Shown: positions 9,190 to 19,766, counted from the first letter of the stretch. The stretch is DNA of 64,000 nt from Afipia sp. (GCA_016201045.1 JACQDM010000007.1:1-64000); one strand, 5' to 3'. Notes: generated by a model from the sequence alone, not told the origin. Made by a program: numbers and translations.

Positions 9190-10746
9190 ATGTCCCGCTC
9201 GACTTTCTATATAACCACTGCAATTGCGTATCCGAACGGAGAGCCGCACATTGGCCACGCCTACGAAGCAATCGCGACCGATGCGCTGGCGCGATTCCAG
9301 CGGCTCGACGGCAAGGATGTATTTTTCCTTACAGGCACTGACGAACACGGCCTGAAAATGATCCAGACGGCGGAGAAGGAAAAGCTCACGCCACTCGAGC
9401 TAGCGACCCGCAACGCAGCGCGTTTCAAAGAAATGGATCAGCGGTTGAACATTTCCTACGACCGCTTTATTCGCACGTCAGAGCCCGCGCACCACAGATC
9501 GACGCAGGAAATCTGGAATCGGATGAAGGCCAACGGCGATATCTATCTCGATAGCTATGCCGGCTGGTACTCTGTGCGCGACGAAGCCTACTACGCCGAA
9601 GACGAAACAACCATCGGCGACGATAAGGTGCGACGCGGCCCGCAAGGGACGCCCGTCGAGTGGGTCGAAGAGAAGAGTTACTTCTTCAAACTGTCTGCCT
9701 ATCGGGACAGACTTCTCTCACTCTACCAAAGCCAGCCTGATTTCATTGGGCCGGACTCGCGCAAAAATGAAGTCATCAGCTTCGTCAGAGGCGGATTGAA
9801 GGACCTCTCGATCTCGCGCACCACGTTCGACTGGGGCGTAAAGGTACCCGGCGACGAAGAACACGTGATGTATGTCTGGGTCGATGCTTTGACCAACTAC
9901 ATTACCGGCGTCGGATTCCCTGACGAGAAAAACAAAAACTGGCGGTACTGGCCCGCCGATGTTCACATCATCGGCAAGGACATCATTCGCTTTCATGCGG
10001 TTTACTGGCCGGCATTTCTGATGTCGGCCGGCGTGCCGGTGCAGAAGCGGGTCTTTGCGCACGGCTTCCTGTTTAACCGCGGTGAGAAAATGTCGAAATC
10101 GGTCGGCAACGTCGTCGATCCGTTCAATCTTGCGGATCAATACGGCGTAGATCAGTTGCGCTACTTCTTCCTGCGCGAAGTACCGTTCGGGCAGGACGGT
10201 AACTACAATCACGAAGCCATCGTTGCGCGTACCAACGCAGATCTTGCCAACGATCTCGGCAATCTGGCCCAGCGTTCGCTCTCGATGATCGGCAAGCAGT
10301 TCAAGGGGGTGTTGCCGAAACCCGGCGCCTTCAGCGACAGCGACAAGGCGATGCTCAAAATGGCGGACGCCATGATCGATAGCGCGCGGCCCGCAATGGC
10401 GACGCAGCAAATTCATCATGCGCTCAACGCGATCTGGGCCGTCGTCGCCGAAGCCAACCGCTATTTCGCGGGCGAGGCACCGTGGGCGCTGGCCAAGACT
10501 GATCCGGCGCGTCAGAAGACGGTTCTCTACGTGACGGCCGAGGTGATTCGGCAGATTGCGATTCTTGCTCAACCTGTGATGCCTGATGCGGCAAAGACAT
10601 TGCTCGACATCCTTGGCGTTGAAAATGATAAGCGGGACTTCGCGGCTTTGGCCACGCGTATCGTCGCGGGCACGCAGCTGCCGCCGCCGGCACCGATTTT
10701 CCCGCGCTATATCGAACCAACCGATGACGCGGCGGTTAAAAACTGA
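9190..10746 (+). CDS. metG: Methionyl-tRNA synthetase
   Basis: 518 residues from ATG 9190; the upstream TTG at 9175 is less likely. Class I signatures are HIGH at residues 20-23 ([10 protein letters not shown]) and KMSKS at 300-304. The protein stops after the anticodon-binding alpha-helical domain, with no C-terminal EMAP-II/Trbp111-type tRNA-binding extension, so it is the short form. It charges tRNA-Met in the cytoplasm. Its TGA overlaps the ATG of the next gene by one base. Confidence 0.96.
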   Translation: MSRSTFYITTAIAYPNGEPHIGHAYEAIATDALARFQRLDGKDVFFLTGTDEHGLKMIQTAEKEKLTPLELATRNAARFKEMDQRLNISYDRFIRTSEPAHHRSTQEIWNRMKANGDIYLDSYAGWYSVRDEAYYAEDETTIGDDKVRRGPQGTPVEWVEEKSYFFKLSAYRDRLLSLYQSQPDFIGPDSRKNEVISFVRGGLKDLSISRTTFDWGVKVPGDEEHVMYVWVDALTNYITGVGFPDEKNKNWRYWPADVHIIGKDIIRFHAVYWPAFLMSAGVPVQKRVFAHGFLFNRGEKMSKSVGNVVDPFNLADQYGVDQLRYFFLREVPFGQDGNYNHEAIVARTNADLANDLGNLAQRSLSMIGKQFKGVLPKPGAFSDSDKAMLKMADAMIDSARPAMATQQIHHALNAIWAVVAEANRYFAGEAPWALAKTDPARQKTVLYVTAEVIRQIAILAQPVMPDAAKTLLDILGVENDKRDFAALATRIVAGTQLPPPAPIFPRYIEPTDDAAVKN

Positions 10747-11540
10747 TGCTTGTCGACAGCCATTGCCATCTCGATTTTCCGGATTTCGCTGACGATCTCG
10801 ACGCCATTGTTGCGCGCGCCGCAACGGCGGGCGTCGAGCGCATCGTCACGATCTCCACGCGCGTCAAACGCCTCGATTCGCTGCTCGCGATTACGGCGCG
10901 ATTTCCAAATGTCTATTGCTCTGTCGGTACGCATCCCCATCAGGCCGACGAAGAGGATGGGATTTCCTCCGAAGAGCTGATTGCTCTGACAAAGAAGCCG
11001 AAAGTCGTTGCACTCGGTGAAGCCGGACTCGATTACTTCTACCAGAAGTCGTCGCGCGCGGCGCAGGAGCGCGGCTTCCGCGCCCACATCGCAGCTGCGC
11101 GTGCGACGGGTTTACCGTTGGTGATTCACACCCGCGATGCGGACGAGGATTGCGGTCGCATTCTCGATGACGAGATGGTGAGGGGGCCTTTCAAGGCAGT
11201 GCTCCACTGCTACACAGGTGGCCGTGACCTCGCGATGAAAGCCATCGCGCACGGCCTATCGATTTCATTCACAGGAATTCTCACGTTCAAGAATTCGCAA
11301 TCGATTCGCGATATCGCGGCCGAACTGCCTGCCGACCGCATCATGGTCGAAACCGATGCGCCATATCTCGCGCCCGGACAATATCGCGGCAGGCGCAACG
11401 AGCCGTCGTTTGTGGTCGAGACGGCCAAGGTTCTTGCGGAGACGCGCGGCGTTTCGCTCGAAGAAATTGCGCGTCAGACGACTGAGAACTTCTTCAAGCT
11501 GTTCGACAAGGTGCCGCGGCCTGACGCGAAGGCAGCATGA
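10746..11540 (+). CDS. tatD: TatD-family metal-dependent hydrolase/DNase
   Basis: 264 residues, with an ATG sharing one base with the metG stop. The N-terminal metal-binding DSHCHLDFPDF gives the HxH pair. Further ligands are in ALGEAGLDYFY (Glu), LVIHTRDADED (His), VLHCYTGG (His) and VETDAPYLAPG (Asp). The TIM-barrel TatD family includes 3'-5' exonucleases and D-aminoacyl-tRNA deacylase activities; which one applies here cannot be told. It is followed, with a 4-base overlap, by a metallo-beta-lactamase-fold gene. Confidence 0.92.
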   Translation: MLVDSHCHLDFPDFADDLDAIVARAATAGVERIVTISTRVKRLDSLLAITARFPNVYCSVGTHPHQADEEDGISSEELIALTKKPKVVALGEAGLDYFYQKSSRAAQERGFRAHIAAARATGLPLVIHTRDADEDCGRILDDEMVRGPFKAVLHCYTGGRDLAMKAIAHGLSISFTGILTFKNSQSIRDIAAELPADRIMVETDAPYLAPGQYRGRRNEPSFVVETAKVLAETRGVSLEEIARQTTENFFKLFDKVPRPDAKAA

Positions 11541-12337
11541 CGGTCACCCTGACTATCCTCGGCTCCGGGTCGTCGGCAGGCGTGCCGCGACCAGCGCTCG
11601 GGTGGGGCGCGTGCGATCCCTCCAATCCGAAGAACCGGCGGCGGCGCTGTTCGCTGCTCATCGAGAAATCCGCGGAGGTCGGTGCCACACGAGTCCTGAT
11701 CGACACGTCGCCGGATCTGCGTGAGCAGTTATTGGATTCGCGGGTCGATCACCTCGATGCAGTGTTTCTCACGCATGAGCATGCCGATCAGACTCACGGC
11801 ATCGATGACTTGCGGTCCGTGGTCCTTCATCAGCGCAAGCGCATTCCCGTCTACCTGAATCAATCGACGGCGAAGGACATCGCCACACGCTTTTCCTATT
11901 GCTTCGAGCAGGCACCGGGCAGCGACTATCCGGCCATCCTCAGCCGTCAATCGATCGAGGCGAGCGGTACCCAGACGATCGAGGGGAAGGGCGGCTCCGT
12001 TACATTGACTGCATTCCAGCTGCAGCACGGCAATATTCCCGCGCTTGGCTATCGCATCGGTGACGCCGCCTACACGCCGGACCTCAACGATATTCCTAAG
12101 GAGAGCTACGGCGCGCTCGAGAATCTCGATCTCTGGATTATCGACGCCCTGCGTTATGCGCCGCATCCCAGCCATTTTAGTGTGGATGACGCATTGGACT
12201 GGATCGATCGATTCAAACCGCGTCGCGCGGTCCTGACCAACCTGCACTCCGATCTCGATTATGAGGCGCTGCGCGCAAAGCTGCCGGACGGCATCCTTCC
12301 CGCTTACGACAACATGCAGCTCACAATCGCCGGCTGA
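11537..12337 (+). CDS. Metallo-beta-lactamase-fold hydrolase (PhnP-like)
   Basis: 266 residues; the start overlaps tatD by 4 bases. The N-terminus LGSGSSAGVPRP matches the PhnP/RNase Z-like family opening, and THEHADQTHGIDDL supplies the HxHxDH metal motif. Distal ligands are plausible in the HGNIPALGYRIGD and LTNLHSDLDYEAL segments. PhnP is a cyclic ribose phosphodiesterase in phosphonate use, but no phn genes are nearby and the position after metG-tatD suggests a housekeeping role. The TGA abuts the convergent acyl-CoA ligase stop directly (tgatca). Confidence 0.88.
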   Translation: MTVTLTILGSGSSAGVPRPALGWGACDPSNPKNRRRRCSLLIEKSAEVGATRVLIDTSPDLREQLLDSRVDHLDAVFLTHEHADQTHGIDDLRSVVLHQRKRIPVYLNQSTAKDIATRFSYCFEQAPGSDYPAILSRQSIEASGTQTIEGKGGSVTLTAFQLQHGNIPALGYRIGDAAYTPDLNDIPKESYGALENLDLWIIDALRYAPHPSHFSVDDALDWIDRFKPRRAVLTNLHSDLDYEALRAKLPDGILPAYDNMQLTIAG

Positions 12338-13987
12338 TCACGCCGATATCGCTTTTGCGGAATCGACCTGATTGCGCAGCATGAATTTCTGAATCTTGCC
12401 GGTCGATGTCTTCGGGATGACCCCGAACACAACGGCTTTCGGCGACTTGAACCCCGGTAGAAGTTTTTTGCAATAAGCCAGAATTTCCGCTTCGGTAGCC
12501 TTCGCACCTTCCTTCAATTCAACGAACGCGCAGGGCACCTCGCCCCATTTCGAATCCGGTTTTGCCACGACGGCCGCAAAGAGAACTGCAGGATGCTTGT
12601 AAAGAACGTCTTCGACCTCAACGGATGAAATGTTCTCACCGCCTGAAATGATGATGTCCTTCGAGCGGTCCTTGATAATCACGTAGCCATCGCTATCGAG
12701 CACGCCGAGATCTCCGGAATGAAACCAGCCGCCTTCGAACGCTTCATTGGTGGCTTTCTCGTTCTTCAGATAACCCTTCATCACGATGTTGCCGCGGATC
12801 ATGACCTCGCCGATGGTCTCGCCATCGCGCGGTACGGGTTTCATAGTCGTTGGATCGAGCACCGTGACGTTTTCTTCAAGCGGATAGGGCACGCCCTGAC
12901 GGCGCTTGCGCTGCGCGCGATCTTCGACCGACAGATCGTCCCAGCCCGGCTGTTCGGCGCAGACAGAGGCGGGACCATAGACTTCCGTGAGACCGTAAAC
13001 ATGAGTGAGCTTTACGCCGATGCGTTCGGCACCTTCAAGCACGGCTACAGGAGGTGCCGCGCCGGCAATGAGACCGACAACCGGCTTGGCTGGCGCTTTT
13101 GCTGGCGCATCCGGCGCATTGATCAGCGTGTTGTAGACGATCGGCGCGCCGCACATATGCGTCACTCCATATTTTGCGATAAGTTGAAATATCTTAGTCG
13201 GATCGACCTTGCGCAGGCAGACATTCACGCCAGCCGACAAAGCTACCGTCCAAGGAAAGCACCAGCCGTTGCAGTGAAACATCGGCAAGGTCCACAGATA
13301 GATCGGATGCTGACCGAGATTGCCCGCCAGAATGTTGCTGACGGCGTTCAGATATGCGCCGCGATGGTGCGTCACCACACCTTTGGGATTTCCGGTAGTC
13401 CCTGACGTATAGCTAAGCGCGATGGCATCCCACTCGTCGGCGATCGGCTTCCAATCGAAGTTCGGATCGCCGGCAGCGACTGTAGCCTCATACTCGATGT
13501 CGCCGATTCGCTTACCGCCGCCGAACGCAGCATCATCGACATCGATGATGTGCGGCTTCGGGCCCTTCATCTGGTTCAAGGCATCGCTGATCACGCCTGC
13601 GAACTCCGGATCCACGAGAATAATCTTCGCGGCGCCGTGATCGAGCTGAAACGCAATCGCACTGGCGTCCAGCCGGATGTTGAGAGCGTTCAGGACCGCG
13701 CCGGTCATCGGTACGGCGAAATGAAGCTCGTTCATCGCAGGAATGTTCGGCAACATCGCAGCGACCGTGTCGCCGTGACCGATCCCGCGCTTGGCCAGAA
13801 ACGATGCAAAGCGCTTGCAGCGGTCATAGATCTGCGACCAGGTGAAGCTGCGGTCTTCATAAACCGCGCTGACATGGTCCGGGTAGACGCTGGCACTTCG
13901 TACCAGAAAGCTGACGGGAGACAGTGGAACGTAGTTGGCTGGCGTTTTGTCGAGGCCAACAGTGTATTGGTTTTGCCCCTGACTCAT
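12338..13987 (-). CDS. AMP-forming acyl-CoA ligase (fatty-acid/DmdB-like)
   Basis: 549 residues starting MSQGQNQYTVGLDKTPANYV. The adenylate-forming signature YTSGTTGNPKG lies at 193-203, followed by the HVYGLTEVYGP and WFHSGDLGVLDSDGYV motifs, and by the C-terminal lysine region TGKIQKFMLR that positions the catalytic Lys. The protein resembles the medium-chain/methylmercaptopropionate CoA ligases that are numerous in this bacterial group. It activates a carboxylic acid through an acyl-adenylate to its CoA thioester. The substrate is not determined. It reads towards the MBL-fold gene with no intergenic space, and away from the nuclease gene with a 287-base shared upstream region in which no promoter was recognised. 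Confidence 0.9.
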   Translation of the reverse strand: MSQGQNQYTVGLDKTPANYVPLSPVSFLVRSASVYPDHVSAVYEDRSFTWSQIYDRCKRFASFLAKRGIGHGDTVAAMLPNIPAMNELHFAVPMTGAVLNALNIRLDASAIAFQLDHGAAKIILVDPEFAGVISDALNQMKGPKPHIIDVDDAAFGGGKRIGDIEYEATVAAGDPNFDWKPIADEWDAIALSYTSGTTGNPKGVVTHHRGAYLNAVSNILAGNLGQHPIYLWTLPMFHCNGWCFPWTVALSAGVNVCLRKVDPTKIFQLIAKYGVTHMCGAPIVYNTLINAPDAPAKAPAKPVVGLIAGAAPPVAVLEGAERIGVKLTHVYGLTEVYGPASVCAEQPGWDDLSVEDRAQRKRRQGVPYPLEENVTVLDPTTMKPVPRDGETIGEVMIRGNIVMKGYLKNEKATNEAFEGGWFHSGDLGVLDSDGYVIIKDRSKDIIISGGENISSVEVEDVLYKHPAVLFAAVVAKPDSKWGEVPCAFVELKEGAKATEAEILAYCKKLLPGFKSPKAVVFGVIPKTSTGKIQKFMLRNQVDSAKAISA

Positions 13988-14274
13988 TGGTGCGCTCCCG
14001 GAAAGCAGGCAGTCTTGTCGCTGCCTCGTTTGGTCTGTGATACGTCAGTTCTACATCTGACGCATTGGGCGTCAATCGCAGGTCTGGCGGCGCGGCGCTG
14101 GCCCGCAAAGGCCCAAAATGGCCGAAAGCCGCCATCCCGAACCATCAAATATATTCCATAATATACCTTATGCGAATCCCGGATCGCAGATCGTCGATGA
14201 GCCTGAACCCGCAATTTTGTAGCCGTTGGCAATGAAACCGGCCCCATGATCCAAGCCTGTGAACGGATTTGCTG

Positions 14275-14853
14275 ATGCCTCCAAACGCTCCGTGGCTGCG
14301 CCCTCAACGGCCTAGCGCGCCGACTACCGAGAACACCCGCTGGGCCATCGTCGTCGTAGTCCTGATCGGGTCGCTGGCCGTCTACGGTGTCGAGCGCTGG
14401 TTGCGCAAATCCGATGCGCCGATCATTGGAAGCGCCTTCGTGATCGATGGCGATACGATCGTCGTCGACAGCATCAGAATTCGCCTGCTTGGCATCGACG
14501 CTCCTGAACTCGATCAGTCCTGCAACGATTTACAAGGTCGGACGTGGTCATGCGGCCTGCAAGCCGCGACCGCTCTTCGCGCAACAACCCGCGGCCACGA
14601 TTTGACCTGTCTGCCGCATTCCAAGGACAAATTCGGCCGAATGTTAGCCGTCTGCACTCTGCCCGATAAAACCGACGTCAATGCGTGGATGGTCCAGCAA
14701 GGATGGGCCATCTCCTACGACTATGCCGACACCTATGGCGCTCAACAGATCGAGGCGAAGGCGGCCAAGCGCGGCGTGTGGTCCGGTCCGTTTACGATGC
14801 CGCGCGAATGGCGGCAGCAGCATCCTCGCTCGGATGGCGATCGCAAGGATTAG
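14275..14853 (+). CDS. Membrane-anchored thermonuclease-family protein
   Basis: 192 residues from ATG 14275; a TTG lies 6 bases upstream. One membrane segment (WAIVVVVLIGSLAVYGVERW, residues about 22-41) precedes a staphylococcal-nuclease-like fold. VIDGDTIVVDSIRIRLLGID contains the conserved Asp and Arg of the family, followed by APELDQSCND and KFGRMLAVC with a second conserved Arg. Four cysteines (CNDLQGRTWSC, LTCLPH, AVC) could form disulfides if the domain is periplasmic. It is a predicted extracytoplasmic nuclease. It converges with the DUF1272 gene, 9 bases apart. Confidence 0.85.
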   Translation: MPPNAPWLRPQRPSAPTTENTRWAIVVVVLIGSLAVYGVERWLRKSDAPIIGSAFVIDGDTIVVDSIRIRLLGIDAPELDQSCNDLQGRTWSCGLQAATALRATTRGHDLTCLPHSKDKFGRMLAVCTLPDKTDVNAWMVQQGWAISYDYADTYGAQQIEAKAAKRGVWSGPFTMPREWRQQHPRSDGDRKD

Positions 14854-14862
14854 GCGCGCGGC

Positions 14863-15114
14863 TCAACCCGCTGTCGCGAGGCAAGGCTGTTCGCGCAGAT
14901 GCCTTTCGGTAGACGCAGGATATTTCCCGAGCATGGCCGCCGGGCGGATCGGGCGCTGAACAAAATTGCCCTGGCAATTCGGGCAAACGCCGCCGAAGAC
15001 ATTCTCCGCACAATCCGTACAAAACGTGCATTCGAACGTACAGATCACGGCGGCTTTGCTTTCGGGCGGAAGATCGAGGTTGCAGCACTCGCAGTTCGGC
15101 TTCAGTTTCATCAT
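14863..15114 (-). CDS. Cysteine-rich DUF1272 protein
   Basis: 83 residues, or 82 from the second of two tandem ATGs. The four Cys pairs PNCECC, CTFECTFCTDC and GVCPNC are the DUF1272 signature and imply bound zinc in a small treble-clef-like fold. The function of the family is unknown. It is convergent with the nuclease and lies just downstream of queC on the same strand, 36 bases away. Confidence 0.85.
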   Translation of the reverse strand: MMKLKPNCECCNLDLPPESKAAVICTFECTFCTDCAENVFGGVCPNCQGNFVQRPIRPAAMLGKYPASTERHLREQPCLATAG

Positions 15115-15150
15115 CGCACTCTCCGTTGGATTGCGATAATCCTATGTCAG

Positions 15151-15870
15151 TTAGCCTCCTCGTCTAGCCTTGTATTCGTGCCACCCTTTTGCACGCAAGT
15201 CGCATGCGGGACATTCGCCGCAGCCGTAACCCCATTCATGCCCCGCGCCACGCTCGCCGAGGTAGCAGGTATGAGATTCTTCGACGATCAGATCGATGAG
15301 CGCCTTCCCACCGAGTTCGGTTGCGAGACTCCAAGTCTGTGCCTTGCTTCGCCACATCAGCGGCGTGTGAATATCAAAGTTACGCGCCATCCCAAGATTG
15401 AGCGCGGCATTGAGAGCCTTAATCGTCTCGTCACGGCAATCGGGATAACCGGAAAAATCCGTCTCGCACATGCCGCCGACGATGTTAGAAATTCCGCGCC
15501 GGTAGGCGAGCGCTGCCGCAAAAGTCAGAAAGACGAGATTGCGGCCGGGCACGAAGGTGTTAGGCAGGCCACCCTCTCCCATCTCGATTTCAAGGTTGCG
15601 CGTCAACGCAGTATCGGAAATCTCGCCGAGGGTTGGGATATCAAGTGTATGCGCTTCACCGAGCTTCGTGGCCCACTCACGTTTGAGGGACAGGATGCCG
15701 TCGAGCAATTTTTTACGACACCCAAGCTCAATGACGTGGCGCTGACCATACGCGAACCCAACGGTCTCCACATGCGCAAAGCGGTCCAGAGCCCACGCCA
15801 GACAGGTTGCAGAATCCTGTCCGCCTGAAAAAAGTACGAGCGCTGAATCGGATTGCTGCGGGCTATTCAT
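15151..15870 (-). CDS. queC: 7-cyano-7-deazaguanine synthase
   Basis: 239 residues. The PP-loop SGGQDS at 15-20 is the ATP-pyrophosphatase motif. The C-terminal Cys cluster (HTCYLGERG, then [13 protein letters not shown]) is the zinc site of QueC. It converts 7-carboxy-7-deazaguanine to preQ0 in queuosine biosynthesis. The other queuosine genes are not in this window. It diverges from mazG across about 93 bases, which must hold both promoters. Confidence 0.95.
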   Translation of the reverse strand: MNSPQQSDSALVLFSGGQDSATCLAWALDRFAHVETVGFAYGQRHVIELGCRKKLLDGILSLKREWATKLGEAHTLDIPTLGEISDTALTRNLEIEMGEGGLPNTFVPGRNLVFLTFAAALAYRRGISNIVGGMCETDFSGYPDCRDETIKALNAALNLGMARNFDIHTPLMWRSKAQTWSLATELGGKALIDLIVEESHTCYLGERGAGHEWGYGCGECPACDLRAKGWHEYKARRGG

Positions 15871-15963
15871 GCTCAGCCCTTAGCATTCTTGCGCTACCTC
15901 GCCAAATTGCTTCAAATCCCTGATTATGGGACAGACGTGCAATCCATTCAAAATCGGTGCCTC

Positions 15964-16782
15964 ATGCAGCCGTCCAAAGACATTCAGAATCTGCTCGAAA
16001 TCATGGCAACGCTGCGAACCCCGGGCAGCGGATGTCCGTGGGATCTCGAGCAAGACTTCGCAACAATCGCTCCCTATACAATCGAGGAAGCATACGAGGT
16101 GGCCGACGCCATCGCGCGAGACGATCTCGACGATTTGAAAAACGAGCTTGGGGATCTCTTGTTGCAGGTGGTTTTTCACGCGCGGATGGCAGAAGAACAA
16201 GGTGCATTTGCGTTCGAAGACGTCGTGCACGCTATCGCATCCAAAATGGTCCGCCGCCACCCGCATGTCTTCGGCGATCGCGCCGGAGAAATGACGCCCG
16301 AAGAAATCAAGACGGCGTGGCATCGAATCAAGGCCGAGGAGAAAGCCGAGCGAGCGTCTCAGAATCCAAACGCGGCGAGCGCCTCAAGCCTGCTTGCGGA
16401 AGTGAAGGAGGGCCAACCTGCCCTCGCCCGTGCGCTTCAGCTACAGGCCAAGGCATCGACGGTCGGCTTCGACTGGAACGATCCTCGCGCGGTACTGGCG
16501 AAGATTCGCGAGGAAGCCGATGAGATCGAGGCGGCGCTGGATGCCGCCGATCAATTGCAGATCGCATCCGAGACCGGCGACTTGCTGTTCGCCGTCGTCA
16601 ACCTTGCGCGGCATGCCGGTGCCGATCCCGATCTCGCGCTCCGACAGGCCAATGCGAAATTCGAGCGGCGCTTCGCCTACATCGAACGTGCTTTAGCGAC
16701 CCGCGGGAGCTCGCTCGCCCAGTCAAATCTTGATGAAATGGATATGCTCTGGAACAAAGCGAAGCGCGAGGAGCGCAAATGA
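15964..16782 (+). CDS. mazG: Nucleoside triphosphate pyrophosphohydrolase
   Basis: The start at ATG 15964 gives 272 residues, close to the usual MazG length; the longer frame from 15853 would run into queC. Conserved features are GCPWDLEQDFATI, EEAYEVADAI (EExxE-type metal site) and ELGDLLLQVVFHARMAEE. A second MazG-like repeat lies in the C-terminal half (EEADEIEAALDAAD, ETGDLLFAVVNLARH). It hydrolyses (d)NTPs to NMP and PPi. Its stop codon sits at the edge of a strong terminator hairpin. Confidence 0.93.
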   Translation: MQPSKDIQNLLEIMATLRTPGSGCPWDLEQDFATIAPYTIEEAYEVADAIARDDLDDLKNELGDLLLQVVFHARMAEEQGAFAFEDVVHAIASKMVRRHPHVFGDRAGEMTPEEIKTAWHRIKAEEKAERASQNPNAASASSLLAEVKEGQPALARALQLQAKASTVGFDWNDPRAVLAKIREEADEIEAALDAADQLQIASETGDLLFAVVNLARHAGADPDLALRQANAKFERRFAYIERALATRGSSLAQSNLDEMDMLWNKAKREERK

Positions 16783-16810
16783 AAAAGCGGCGGAACGATC
16801 CGCCGCTTTT
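16783..16810. terminator. Bidirectional intrinsic terminator
   Basis: A perfect 12-bp stem (aaaagcggcgga, acga loop, tccgccgctttt) placed between the convergent mazG and aldehyde dehydrogenase genes. It ends in T runs on both strands, so it can stop transcription from either side. The left arm starts at the base after the mazG TGA. Confidence 0.92.
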
Positions 16811-16833
16811 CAATCCTGTTCAGATACGCGTTC

Positions 16834-18270
16834 TCAAACGCCAGTTTGCGTGATGAACTTCGTGTTGAAATACGCTTCCATCGCCTCGGTGCCACCTTCC
16901 GAGCCGTAGCCGGAATCCTTCACGCCGCCGAATGGCGTTTCCGGCAGCGCCAAACCGAACGAGTTGATCGACACCATGCCTGCTTCGATCGCTGAACCGA
17001 TGGCTGTCGCGGTCTTGGTCGAACTTGTAAAAGCATAGGAAGCAAGGCCGAACGGAAGGCGGTTCGCCTCCTCCGCTGCGTCATCGAACTTTGCAAACGA
17101 TGAAATCAGCGCCAACGGCCCGAATGGCTCCTCGCTCATGGCGCGCGCGTTCTTGGGCACATCGGTGACGACGGTCGGCTCAAAGAAGTACCCCTTGTTG
17201 CCGATACGGCTGCCGCCCGTTGCGACCTTGGCGCCCTTGGATACGGCGTCCTGCACCATCTTTTCGATTGCATCGACGCGGCGCGGATTGGCGAGCGAGC
17301 CCATTCGCGAGTCCTTGTCCATACCGTTGCCGACCTTGATCTTCTTCGTGTTGGCAACGAACTGCTCGATGAATTTGTCGTACACGCCTTCCTGAACCAT
17401 GAAGCGGGTCGGCGAAATGCAGACCTGTCCGGCGTTGCGATATTTCGCAGCGCTCATGATCTTCGCAGCCGAGTCCACGTCGGCGTCGTCGAACACGATG
17501 ACCGGCGCATGACCACCGAGTTCCATCGTCGCGCGTTTCATGTGCAAGCCTGCCAACGCGGACAGTTGCTTGCCGACGCTCGTCGAGCCGGTGAAGGAAA
17601 TCTTGCGGATCGCCGGATGCGGGATGAGGTATTCTGAAATTTCTGACGGCACGCCGTAGAGGAGATTGACGACGCCGGCGGGTGTGCCGGCATCAACGAA
17701 CACCCGGATTAATTCCGCTGGCGACGCAGGCGTTTCTTCCGGCGCCTTGACGATGATAGAACATCCCGCACCGAGTGCTGCAGACAGTTTGCGCACCACC
17801 TGATTGATTGGAAAATTCCAAGGCGTGAACGCCGCGACTGGACCGACGGGATCTTTAATTGCCAATTGGTAGATGCCTGGACCGCGCGCTGGAATGACAC
17901 GGCCGTAAGCGCGCTTGCCTTCCTCTGCGAACCACTCGATCACGTCAGCGGCGGCAAGCGTTTCGCCCTTCGCTTCGACAAGTGTCTTTCCCTGCTCGGC
18001 AACCATGAGCGGCGCGATCATATCGGCACGTTCACGCAACAGCGCCGCAGCTTTATGCATCACCTTGGCGCGATCGAACGGCGAGACGGCCCGCCAGGTC
18101 TTGAACCCCTTTTCGGCAGCAGCCAGCGCCTCGTCCATGTCGGCCTTGTCGGCGTGCGCAACAGTACCAATCTGATCTTCCGTCGCCGGATTAATGACCG
18201 GGATAGTCTTTCCGGAATTGCTCGCGCGCCACTTGCCGTCGATGTGAAGTTGTACGCTGGGGTATGTCAC
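16834..18270 (-). CDS. NAD(P)-dependent aldehyde dehydrogenase (succinate-semialdehyde type)
   Basis: 478 residues. The catalytic cysteine is Cys284 ([12 protein letters not shown]) and the general-base Glu is Glu250 (MELGGHAPV). The coenzyme-binding [11 protein letters not shown] is at 226-236 and [12 protein letters not shown] at 147-158. Overall resemblance is to the succinate-semialdehyde/aldehyde dehydrogenases of the GabD group, but no GABA genes are adjacent, so substrate and the symbol gabD are not asserted. It stands alone, with the terminator downstream and hflX upstream on the same strand, 110 bases away. Confidence 0.88.
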   Translation of the reverse strand: MTYPSVQLHIDGKWRASNSGKTIPVINPATEDQIGTVAHADKADMDEALAAAEKGFKTWRAVSPFDRAKVMHKAAALLRERADMIAPLMVAEQGKTLVEAKGETLAAADVIEWFAEEGKRAYGRVIPARGPGIYQLAIKDPVGPVAAFTPWNFPINQVVRKLSAALGAGCSIIVKAPEETPASPAELIRVFVDAGTPAGVVNLLYGVPSEISEYLIPHPAIRKISFTGSTSVGKQLSALAGLHMKRATMELGGHAPVIVFDDADVDSAAKIMSAAKYRNAGQVCISPTRFMVQEGVYDKFIEQFVANTKKIKVGNGMDKDSRMGSLANPRRVDAIEKMVQDAVSKGAKVATGGSRIGNKGYFFEPTVVTDVPKNARAMSEEPFGPLALISSFAKFDDAAEEANRLPFGLASYAFTSSTKTATAIGSAIEAGMVSINSFGLALPETPFGGVKDSGYGSEGGTEAMEAYFNTKFITQTGV

Positions 18271-18380
18271 GCCGGTCTCCTCGGGTTCGGATTGTTCTTC
18301 GGTTGGCTGCGATGAATAGGCCTAGGCTATCCAAGGTCAAGGGCTTCCTGCTGTCGCGGACGCCTATCCGCTCTGCAAAT

Positions 18381-19754
18381 CTAGTGAACGCTGGGAACAG
18401 CACCGAACTTGCTCTTGGTCAAATCGCTTTTGGTCTCATCGACTCGTACCGTCATGACGAATTTGCCGCCCTGCAGGTGCTTGTCGAGCACTTCGGAATT
18501 TCGGTGAAGCCAGCTTATCCCGGCTCCGTCCGAAGCATCGATGGCTAGATCGAGGGTGATCTTGGTGGACGCCAGCCGATCCTCGATGGCCGTCAGCAGA
18601 GCATTAATGCCCTCGCCGGTTTCCGCTGACACAAGCAGAACCGGCCGCTCTGCCGGGCGCCGCGCCGCCATATTGGCAAGATTTTCACGCTCCAAAGGAT
18701 CGAAACGATCGATCTTGTTCCACACTTCGATGATGCGCTGGCCGTTCTCTGGATCGATGTCCAGTTGCCGCAAAATCGAGTCGACATCGCGCTGCTGCGC
18801 GTCGGCATCTTCATGGGAAATATCGCGGACGTGCAGAATAACATCCGCCTGCATGACTTCCTCGAGCGTCGCGCGGAACGCTGCGATAAGCATGGTGGGA
18901 AGATCCGAGATAAACCCGACGGTATCCGACAGCATCGCCTTGCCGCCGTGCGGGAGCGTTAGCGCACGCAGAGTTGGATCAAGCGTCGCGAACAGCATGT
19001 CGGCCGCCTGCACGTCGGCCCGCGTCAAACGATTGAACAGCGTCGATTTGCCAGCGTTGGTGTAGCCGACGAGAGCAACGACGCGGTACGGCACGCGCTC
19101 GCGTCCAGCACGATGAAGACGCCGCGTCGCCTGAACCTTTTTCAGTTCGTTTTCGAGACGTGTGATCCTCTCACCAATCATGCGACGATCGGCCTCGATC
19201 TGCGTTTCACCGGGGCCACCCATGAACCCGAAGCCGCCACGCTGACGCTCAAGGTGCGTCCACGAGCGCACCAGCCGGCTGCGCTGATAGTTCAGATGCG
19301 CCAGCTCTACCTGAAGCGAACCTTCGCGGGTTTTCGCACGCCGTCCGAAAATCTCCAGAATGAGGCCCGTGCGGTCTAGCACCTTCGTGCCCCATTCCTT
19401 CTCGAGATTGCGCTGCTGAATCGGCGACAGCGCACAATCCATCACGACAAGATCGGCGGTATTGGCTTTGATGAGGCCGATCATTTCCTCGACCTTGCCT
19501 TTGCCGAGGTAGGTCGCAGGCCGAATCTCGTTCAAGGGAGCGATGATTGCTTCGGCCACCACGAGATCGATTGCGCGTGCGAGGCCGGTAGCCTCGTCAA
19601 GCCGGGTTTCGGAATTTCTCACGCCCCCGCTAGCAATTGCATCCGCGTCGCCGCGCACACGCTTGTAGGGGCCGATGACGAGCACCCGGCCTGTCGTTCC
19701 CCCGTTTGCGGCCTTCGGCCGGTCGACGCCCCCGTCGAAGCTCTGGGGTCTCAC
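18381..19754 (-). CDS. hflX: Ribosome-associated GTPase HflX
   Basis: 457 residues. The N-terminal HflX domain includes the glycine-rich linker SRLVRSWTHLERQRGGFGF. The GTPase domain has G1 GYTNAGKST, G3 DTVGFISDLP and G4 NKID. It splits stalled or hibernating ribosomes by family role. It lies 12 bases downstream of hfq, the conserved hfq-hflX pairing. The C-terminal domain is somewhat long (to residue 457). Confidence 0.95.
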   Translation of the reverse strand: MRPQSFDGGVDRPKAANGGTTGRVLVIGPYKRVRGDADAIASGGVRNSETRLDEATGLARAIDLVVAEAIIAPLNEIRPATYLGKGKVEEMIGLIKANTADLVVMDCALSPIQQRNLEKEWGTKVLDRTGLILEIFGRRAKTREGSLQVELAHLNYQRSRLVRSWTHLERQRGGFGFMGGPGETQIEADRRMIGERITRLENELKKVQATRRLHRAGRERVPYRVVALVGYTNAGKSTLFNRLTRADVQAADMLFATLDPTLRALTLPHGGKAMLSDTVGFISDLPTMLIAAFRATLEEVMQADVILHVRDISHEDADAQQRDVDSILRQLDIDPENGQRIIEVWNKIDRFDPLERENLANMAARRPAERPVLLVSAETGEGINALLTAIEDRLASTKITLDLAIDASDGAGISWLHRNSEVLDKHLQGGKFVMTVRVDETKSDLTKSKFGAVPSVH

Positions 19755-19766
19755 GTTAGGTCAATC

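Noticed and set aside
9718..10824. 368-residue frame on the - strand
   Set aside because: Antisense to metG and the start of tatD; no recognisable domain.
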